This document shows positions 7,119 through 10,265 of a DNA stretch of 10,265 nucleotides, in pieces. Positions within the stretch are counted from its first letter, which is position 1, and each line of letters begins with the position of its first letter. The position numbers and the translations under genes were made by a program. The notes under the pieces are model-generated. The model was not told where the DNA came from. It worked only from the letters and a program-made list of their open reading frames with translations, and searched no databases. Where the stretch lies: NCBI GenBank assembly GCA_964538455.1, contig CAZIDZ010000065.1:1-10265 (forward strand), read 5' to 3'. The DNA comes from JAZDLX01 sp964538455. GTDB taxonomy: Bacteria > Electryoneota > Electryoneia > Electryoneales > Electryoneaceae.

Positions 7119-7391
7119 TCAGTCGGTTTTGAGAGGCTGGGGCCGGAGGTTGCGGGGATCGGGGCGGACGCCCTCTGGGAACGCCGCCAGCATTCCGAAC
7201 CGCCAGCCGTCGCCGGCGAGCGGGAGCAGACGATAGCCGCACTCGAGCATCCGTTGCAGCCAGAGGTCAGCGGCCTGGCGATCCGCGAATTGATGGCCGA
7301 CGCTGAAACTCGGGTGGGAGGGGAACAGGCGGGTGAACTGCTCGGGATCGTCCGCGAGACCCGCGTACCAGACCATGCCGTTGAGCTGCAT
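7119..7391 (-). CDS. Hypothetical 90-aa soluble protein
   Basis: A 90-aa frame starting at ATG 7391, with GCGGGA just before it, and ending at TGA 7119-7121. The composition is that of a real folded protein: a Trp/Tyr-containing N-terminus (MVWYAGLADDPEQF), a likely helix FADRQAADLWLQRMLECGYR, a strand pair RLLPLAGDGWRFGML, and a proline-rich end. No signal peptide or membrane helix. The pattern of two strands around a helix could be a small alpha/beta fold, but I recognise no family. A competing longer frame at 7055-7426 on the same strand is arginine- and serine-rich and less credible. It is divergent from the oxidoreductase gene across a 244-base spacer. Confidence 0.6.
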   Translation of the reverse strand: MQLNGMVWYAGLADDPEQFTRLFPSHPSFSVGHQFADRQAADLWLQRMLECGYRLLPLAGDGWRFGMLAAFPEGVRPDPRNLRPQPLKTD

Positions 7392-7635
7392 TCCCGCGCC
7401 CCCGATTGCTTATTTATTTGCAGCAATACTAAGAGGATAAGCGAGAGTTTTCAAGAGAGGGCTCCAGTTTTCGGACGGAATCGCCGATCCCCGCGCGGGG
7501 AGAGGATTTCGAGAGGACGGGGGCGGTCTCTCCGGCGGCAGGTGCGGCGGAATGGCTGTGACGGCGGGCCGCAGAGCGATGGCTACATTGATGCGACCGG
7601 CCGGATGGGGAAACGATGAAGAGGAGGAACACCCG
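7392..7635. promoter_or_regulatory. Divergent intergenic region
   Basis: A 244-base spacer between the minus-strand 90-aa gene and the plus-strand oxidoreductase. An AT-rich island (about 7408-7442) in otherwise GC-rich DNA is the likely place for one or both promoters, although no good -35/-10 pair is clear. A perfect 14-bp palindrome TCCCCGCGCGGGGA is at 7488-7501. The open frame from 7552 is an upstream extension of the oxidoreductase frame and not a separate gene. Confidence 0.4.
7621..7629 (+). promoter_or_regulatory. Ribosome binding site that sets the start at 7636
   Basis: GAGGAGGAA lies 6-8 bases before ATG 7636 and is a near-ideal Shine-Dalgarno sequence. It places the start at the beginning of the Rossmann strand, rather than at ATG 7552, which would add 28 low-complexity residues. 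Confidence 0.75.
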
Positions 7636-8256
7636 ATGACGATTGGCATTCTAGGCGGGGGACGGATGGGCCGGCGGTTGGCCGCCGGATGGGCAAAGGC
7701 GGGGCACACGGTGTTCATCGGCTCACGGGACGGGGAGAAAGGCGCGCAGATCGCGGCGGAGATCGGCGGGGGCGTCCGGGGTGGAACCCTCGAAGAAGCC
7801 AAGACGAACAGCGAAGCTCTTGTTTTGGCGACACCTGGCTCTGTGGTTGAAAACGTGGTTGCATCGCTGAAACCGTGGGAAAACCGGATCCTGATCGACA
7901 TTACCAATCCCCTCGCGGGACGGATTCCCGAGGGTCTGATCACGCGCTCTACGGCGGAGGCGGTGGCCGAGGCGGCGGGCGACGCGCGGGTGGTCAAGGC
8001 GTTCAATATGATCTTCGCGCATATATTTGATAATCCAGAGTTTCCGAAGGGAAAGGCGGCCTCGTTCGTCTGCGGGGACGATGACGAAGCGCGGAAGCTG
8101 GTGTGCGATCTGTCCGCCGATCTTGGGTTCGAACCTGTGAACGCCGGCCCCCTCGCCCACGCCCGGATGCTCGAACCGCTGGCGCTCCTGATCATAAAAA
8201 TGGCGGGAATCCACGGCAATGACATTGCCTATGGCTGGCTGAGCCGGGACAAATAG
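7636..8256 (+). CDS. Fno-like NADP(H) oxidoreductase (F420_oxidored family)
   Basis: A 206-aa cytoplasmic protein. It opens with a Rossmann strand and dinucleotide motif GILGGGRMG (G7, G9, G12). GSRDGEKG at 29-36 follows strand 2, where Ser/Arg normally bind the 2'-phosphate of NADP. Further family landmarks are DITNPL (88-93), VCGDDDEARK (145-154) and NAGPLAHARMLEPLALLI (169-186). The last two closely resemble the archaeal F420H2:NADP oxidoreductase Fno as I remember it, and length fits. Fno transfers hydride between F420 and NADP; many bacterial homologues occur without known F420 synthesis, so the electron partner here may be another flavin-type or metal cofactor. No F420 biosynthesis gene is in view. 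It is convergent with the alkD-like gene, with 23 bases between the stops. Confidence 0.85.
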   Translation: MTIGILGGGRMGRRLAAGWAKAGHTVFIGSRDGEKGAQIAAEIGGGVRGGTLEEAKTNSEALVLATPGSVVENVVASLKPWENRILIDITNPLAGRIPEGLITRSTAEAVAEAAGDARVVKAFNMIFAHIFDNPEFPKGKAASFVCGDDDEARKLVCDLSADLGFEPVNAGPLAHARMLEPLALLIIKMAGIHGNDIAYGWLSRDK

Positions 8257-8279
8257 GGGCGGGGACGATGCGGCGGCGC

Positions 8280-8975
8280 TCAGATGTACTTTGAAGCCTC
8301 GCGCAAGGTAAGTCCGGCCATCCGGCCGTGTTGTTTTTCGACGAAACCGCGCACCGCCGCGGGGTCGGTTTTCGAATAGTCGCGCAGCGCCCAGCCGATC
8401 GCCTTTCGAATCCAAAAGCTTGTTTCTTCGAGACATCGCTCGCAGAAAGAAAAGAGGAGGCGCGTGTCCGTTTTAGCTTTGAAGGCCAGTTGGGAGAGAA
8501 TCGCCGCGCGGCGGACCCAAAGGTTTTCGTCCTCGATCCAACGCTTCAGCACCGCAGTCATCTCCTTCGGATACCTCGCGAGCAGATCGCCGCAGAGCCA
8601 TTTCGCCAGATGATCCACGTGATCCCACCAGGCGCCCGAGAGGATCATTTCACGGAGAAAAGCGACATCGCTCATGTCAAGAAACTTCGAGTACTTCTTA
8701 AGGGTTTCCTGGGCGGCGTACCGCTCCTCGCGGAATGCCACGTTGTCCCAGAGATCGTGCGCGACGGCGCGCAGCTCGTCCGCCGAGCGCACCGGATGCT
8801 GTTTCCAGCACTCGCGGAGGATTTCGCGCTGGCCCTTCGCGTCCACTCCGCGGTAGGGCATCTCGGATTTCATGTAGGCCTGAGCGCCTTTGCCGCGCTC
8901 CGGGTCGCCGTGGCGGGCGAGCTGGGCGCGGATGCAGTCGCCGAGGGGGGTGCGGCTGGCTGAGGGACTGCTCAT
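8280..8975 (-). CDS. AlkD-type DNA glycosylase (DNA alkylation repair protein)
   Basis: A 231-aa HEAT-like repeat protein of the DNA alkylation repair family (PF08713); Bacillus AlkD is of similar length. These enzymes excise N3- and N7-alkylated bases without flipping them out, gripping the backbone through CH-pi contacts. The key segments are present: GAWWDHVDHLAKWL (115-128) with Trp116/Trp117 and the Asp118 that corresponds to the catalytic aspartate, LWVRRAAIL (152-160) with the DNA-binding arginine, and FWIRKAIGWALRDYS (187-201). The start at ATG 8975 is chosen because upstream codons to 9164 run through the 53-bp repeat and are rich in Arg/Ser; a GGGGG run lies 5 bases before it. Single-gene unit; its probable promoter lies in the first 53-bp repeat copy. 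Confidence 0.9.
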   Translation of the reverse strand: MSSPSASRTPLGDCIRAQLARHGDPERGKGAQAYMKSEMPYRGVDAKGQREILRECWKQHPVRSADELRAVAHDLWDNVAFREERYAAQETLKKYSKFLDMSDVAFLREMILSGAWWDHVDHLAKWLCGDLLARYPKEMTAVLKRWIEDENLWVRRAAILSQLAFKAKTDTRLLFSFCERCLEETSFWIRKAIGWALRDYSKTDPAAVRGFVEKQHGRMAGLTLREASKYI

Positions 8976-8998
8976 GGAAACCCCCGAAAAATGGTTCG

Positions 8999-9051
8999 TC
9001 GTTTTGGGCGAATATAGATATCGGCTAGCGAAAACCCTAAGAGAAACCCGG
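8999..9051. repeat. 53-bp direct repeat, copy 1
   Basis: Matches 9341-9393 with one mismatch in 53 bases (position 9005). It lies 24 bases upstream of the alkD-like start and contains that gene's best promoter candidate, and its right end carries the GAAACCCGG flank of the hairpin family. Confidence 0.85.
9011..9040 (-). promoter_or_regulatory. Possible promoter of the alkD-like gene
   Basis: On the minus strand TATATT (from 9011-9016) is preceded by an 18-base spacer and a weak TTAGGG (9035-9040), placing the -10 about 36-41 bases from the start codon. The -35 is poor, so this is tentative. Confidence 0.3.
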
Positions 9052-9105
9052 TTGTCACGCCTCCGCAGGACTACCGAGGACAGGCGTGCCGTCGGGCTAC
9101 CTGAC

Positions 9106-9139
9106 GGAAACCCGACCCCGAAGGGATTGGGCCACGCAG
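9106..9139 (+). repeat. Hairpin repeat unit C (degenerate)
   Basis: Flanks GGAAACCCG and GGGCCACGCAG are kept. The inner arms CCCGACCCC and GGGATTGGG pair with one mismatch and one G-T pair, so this copy looks decayed. Confidence 0.5.
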
Positions 9140-9202
9140 CTGCGCCTGTCGTACGACTATGCAATCAAAATGGATTGGCTGCGCCGAGCTACGCTGCGCT
9201 TC

Positions 9203-9226
9203 GGTTCCCGCCTTCGCAGGAATGAC
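9203..9226. repeat. Degenerate copy of the common TTCCCGCCTTCGCGGGAA-type repeat
   Basis: TTCCCGC (9205-9211) pairs with GCAGGAA (9216-9222) over loop CTTC with one mismatch, followed by TGAC. On the minus strand it translates to VIPAKAG, a peptide often seen in spurious proteins predicted over this repeat. Confidence 0.55.
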
Positions 9227-9232
9227 AATTAC

Positions 9233-9271
9233 GGAAACCCGATCCAGACGGTTCGGGATCGGGCCACGCAG
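9233..9271 (+). repeat. Hairpin repeat unit D
   Basis: CCCGATCC (9238-9245) pairs perfectly with GGATCGGG (9256-9263), between GGAAA and CCACGCAG. It shares its right flank with unit C and its arm sequence partly with unit A. Confidence 0.6.
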
Positions 9272-9284
9272 CCGGTCCAAACAC

Positions 9285-9313
9285 TTGACATAGGTGTGTC
9301 AGTCGGATATGAA
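9285..9313 (+). promoter_or_regulatory. Consensus-like promoter inside the repeat region
   Basis: TTGACA (9285-9290), a 17-base spacer and TATGAA (9308-9313). The -35 is a perfect sigma70 hexamer, but transcription would run rightwards through hairpin units E and F and antisense into the polyferredoxin gene. It could be a chance match. Confidence 0.3.
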
Positions 9314-9340
9314 ACCCGGGACTGAAGTCCCGGGCCACCC
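9311..9340 (+). repeat. Hairpin repeat unit E
   Basis: CCCGGGACT (9315-9323) pairs perfectly with AGTCCCGGG (9326-9334); flanks are GAAA and CCACCC. The middle of the unit reads actgaagt, so the tip of the stem is very tight. Confidence 0.65.
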
Positions 9341-9393
9341 TCGTTTGGGGCGAATATAGATATCGGCTAGCGAAAACCCTAAGAGAAACCCGG
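9341..9393. repeat. 53-bp direct repeat, copy 2
   Basis: 52 of 53 bases identical to 8999-9051. Here its GAAACCCGG end runs into a complete hairpin unit (F), whereas copy 1 runs into unrelated sequence. Confidence 0.85.
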
Positions 9394-9416
9394 CCATCGA
9401 GCTGGCCGGGCCACCC
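9385..9416 (+). repeat. Hairpin repeat unit F
   Basis: CCCGGCCA (9389-9396) pairs perfectly with TGGCCGGG (9403-9410), between GAAA and CCACCC. A further palindrome CCCGATCGGG overlaps its right edge at 9414-9423. Confidence 0.65.
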
Positions 9417-9429
9417 GATCGGGTGAATT

Positions 9430-9485
9430 AGGACAATCAGAGACAGTCCCCAGAAAGCTTTTTAGGGACTGTCCCTGATTGTCCT
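9430..9485. repeat. Long inverted repeat, REP-like element or terminator
   Basis: Two 21-base arms (9430-9450 and 9465-9485) match with a single mismatch around a 14-base loop that contains AAGCTTTTT. Arms carry the motif GACAGTCCC/GGGACTGTC. It sits 46 bases past the polyferredoxin stop and could end its transcript. Its form also resembles non-autonomous palindromes moved by REP-associated tyrosine transposases; no such transposase is in the window. Confidence 0.6.
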
Positions 9486-9531
9486 CGGATAGGATTTCAA
9501 AAGAATCTGCTGCTTCTGAAATCTGCAAAGT

Positions 9532-10017
9532 TCACTTCGTGGGAAGGGTCATCGCCCAGGGGAGCGGGGTCACCTCGTCGGCGGCGTTTTCGAGCTCGAT
9601 GTCGGAGACCGCATCCTCCGCCCAGATCAACGCGCCGGTGGGGCAGTATTTGGCGCAGGCCGGGTCGCCGCCGCAGACGTCGCACTTGACGATTTCCACG
9701 TTCGGTTCGTCAAAATGGATGTTGCCGAAGGGGCAGGCGATGGTGCAGGCGCGGCACAGGATGCAGCGGTCGTTTACCTCGATCGCGCCGGTCAGCGGGT
9801 TTCGTTCGAGCGCATCGGTAGGGCACACTTTCTGGCAGGCGGCGTCCTCGCACTGCAGGCAGAGGACGACCGACTTGATGTCGTGCTTCAGCGTGTACGC
9901 CCGCACCCGTGTCAGCGCCGGTTTGCGCGGATCGGTGGTGTGGACGAAGGAGCACGCGACCTCACAGTTCTTGCAGTCGGTGCAGCGGTACGGTGTGACG
10001 AACAGTCTCTTGGCCAT
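9532..10017 (-). CDS. Polyferredoxin, 4Fe-4S electron-transfer subunit (HycB/DmsB type)
   Basis: A 161-aa iron-sulfur protein with 16 cysteines in four motifs: C12-x2-C15-x2-C18-x3-C22, C53-x2-C56-x4-C61-x3-C65-P, C85-x2-C88-x2-C91-x3-C95-P and C112-x2-C115-x5-C121-x3-C125-P. This is enough for four [4Fe-4S] clusters in the pattern of electron-wiring subunits such as HycB, DmsB and the small ferredoxins beside tungsten aldehyde oxidoreductases. There is no signal peptide or Tat motif, so a cytoplasmic location is likely. The start at 10017 is preceded by AGAGG at 7 bases. The catalytic partner is not in the window: downstream lies only repeat DNA, and upstream the 248 bases to the edge hold no gene. 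The last 30 residues are acidic and carry no motif. Confidence 0.9.
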   Translation of the reverse strand: MAKRLFVTPYRCTDCKNCEVACSFVHTTDPRKPALTRVRAYTLKHDIKSVVLCLQCEDAACQKVCPTDALERNPLTGAIEVNDRCILCRACTIACPFGNIHFDEPNVEIVKCDVCGGDPACAKYCPTGALIWAEDAVSDIELENAADEVTPLPWAMTLPTK

Positions 10018-10078
10018 GATGCGCCTCTATCCTTGTACGGCTCGCTCGTTTCGTTTCTAACTGCCATTCGTTCCCGAC

Positions 10079-10132
10079 GGGTGGCCCGGGATCCTCGATC
10101 AAGTCGAGGACAGGCTGTCAGTTCCGGGTTTC
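10079..10132 (-). repeat. Hairpin repeat unit G, reverse orientation
   Basis: On the minus strand it begins GAAACCCGG and ends CCCGGGCCACCC, the same flanks as units E and F. The body is longer and holds its own hairpin, CCTCGA/TCGAGG (10093-10098 and 10104-10109) with loop TCAAG. Confidence 0.55.
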
Positions 10133-10147
10133 ACCTCAAACTCAAAG

Positions 10148-10168
10148 ATCCTTCACTTCGTTCAGGAT
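10148..10168 (+). repeat. Short hairpin with TCACTTCGTTC loop
   Basis: ATCCT and AGGAT (10148-10152 and 10164-10168) enclose TCACTTCGTTC, the loop sequence also found at 2803-2836 in a different and longer stem. Confidence 0.5.
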
Positions 10169-10176
10169 GACTTCCT

Positions 10177-10216
10177 CCCGGATTCCGCCGGCAGGCGGAC
10201 AAGTCAAGAATCCGGG
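10177..10216. repeat. Nested hairpin CCCGGATTC/GAATCCGGG
   Basis: A 9-bp perfect outer stem (10177-10185 and 10208-10216) encloses an inner CCGCC/GGCGG stem (10185-10189 and 10194-10198, sharing base 10185 with the outer arm). The outer arm starts CCCGG, as in the main repeat family, but is followed by CTACGC instead of CCACCC. Confidence 0.55.
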
Positions 10217-10226
10217 CTACGCTCTT

Positions 10227-10265
10227 CCGGGGTAATGCCGCTTCGCGTCACAACCCCGGCCACCC
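10227..10265 (+). repeat. Partial hairpin repeat unit H, cut by the window edge
   Basis: CCGGGG (10227-10232) and CCCCGG (10254-10259) form a 6-bp stem, followed by CCACCC at the last bases of the window, the family's right flank. Confidence 0.4.

Larger units (their letters stand above)
8976..9531. other. 556-base gene-free repeat mosaic between the alkD-like and polyferredoxin genes
   Basis: No credible gene. The stretch is nearly all short hairpins and repeats: a 53-bp direct repeat (two copies), hairpin units C to F, a degenerate copy of the common bacterial TTCCCGC...GAA repeat at 9205-9222, smaller stems (CACGCCT/AGGCGTG at 9056-9088, CCGTC/GACGG at 9089-9107, TGACA/TGTCA at 9286-9301), and a 21-bp-arm inverted repeat at 9430-9485. 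It resembles a landing site where repeat units accumulate. Confidence 0.75.
10018..10265. other. Gene-free right edge with hairpin repeats
   Basis: 248 bases with no credible gene. It contains inverted hairpin unit G, a short ATCCT/AGGAT stem around the TCACTTCGTTC loop, the nested hairpin at 10177-10216 and the partial unit at the edge. The polyferredoxin promoter should be here, but no clear hexamers were found. Confidence 0.6.

Noticed and set aside
6055..7236. Long plus-strand open frame across the receptor end and the membrane protein
   Set aside because: It shadows receptor 2 in another frame, crosses the terminator palindrome and runs antisense to the membrane protein gene.
8328..8963. 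Plus-strand open frame antisense to the alkD-like gene
   Set aside because: The minus-strand frame carries clear AlkD motifs; the antisense frame is a GC-bias shadow.
9071..9280. Minus-strand small protein containing VIPAKAG
   Set aside because: It is the translation of a common dispersed bacterial repeat and hairpin units, a known source of false genes.
8999..9393. Attachment sites of an integrated element
   Set aside because: Only 289 bases lie between the copies, with no integrase and no tRNA.
8976..9423. CRISPR-like array
   Set aside because: The repeats are few, unequal in spacing and themselves palindromic; there are no regular spacers and no cas genes.
9715..10170. Plus-strand open frame opposite the polyferredoxin gene
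   Set aside because: The minus-strand frame has four cysteine cluster motifs; the plus frame is without motifs and runs into repeats.

Overview
This is a GC-rich bacterial scaffold piece with one 100-N gap. Its two largest genes encode TonB-dependent receptors (TBDRs) with an N-terminal carboxypeptidase-regulatory-like domain. That architecture is typical of Gram-negative Bacteroidetes/FCB-type lineages. The high GC, the many dispersed hairpin repeats and the scaffold gap suggest an uncultivated FCB-like candidate phylum assembled from a metagenome. The lineage is an inference; no rRNA or marker gene is present.

Layout. Bases 1-71 are the 3' end of an unidentified plus-strand gene. 267-2729 encodes the first TBDR. 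2730-3280 is a long intergenic stretch of hairpin repeats, the N gap and a promoter-like AT-rich zone. 3281-3871 encodes a PadR-family repressor, and 3864-6365 a second TBDR paralogous to the first. The PadR stop and the TBDR start overlap by 8 bp, so these two form a translationally coupled unit, closed by a 30-bp perfect palindromic terminator. Then come a minus-strand four-helix membrane protein (6487-6945), a minus-strand 90-aa orphan (7119-7391), a plus-strand Fno/F420_oxidored-type NADP oxidoreductase (7636-8256) and, convergent with it, a minus-strand AlkD-type DNA glycosylase (8280-8975). 8976-9531 is a repeat mosaic. 9532-10017 (minus) encodes a 16-cysteine polyferredoxin, and the window ends in more repeats.

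How the genes work together. The clearest functional unit is PadR plus TBDR2: a ligand-responsive repressor probably controlling an outer-membrane uptake receptor and perhaps its neighbouring paralogue. No inner-membrane transporter, TonB/ExbBD or substrate-binding gene is visible, so the substrate cannot be named. The oxidoreductase, glycosylase, polyferredoxin and membrane protein look like unrelated single-gene units.

The most unusual content is non-coding. A family of short hairpins has conserved outer flanks (GAAACCCG before, CGGGCCACCC after), while the inner stem sequence differs between copies yet remains self-complementary. A second hairpin type keeps its loop constant and varies its stem. 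A 53-bp direct repeat, a 21-bp-arm inverted repeat and a 55-bp dovetail duplication at the assembly gap add to this. I see no CRISPR array, tRNA, rRNA or transposase gene. I did not find a convincing new multi-gene system; the repeats and the PadR/TBDR arrangement are the parts most worth a second look.
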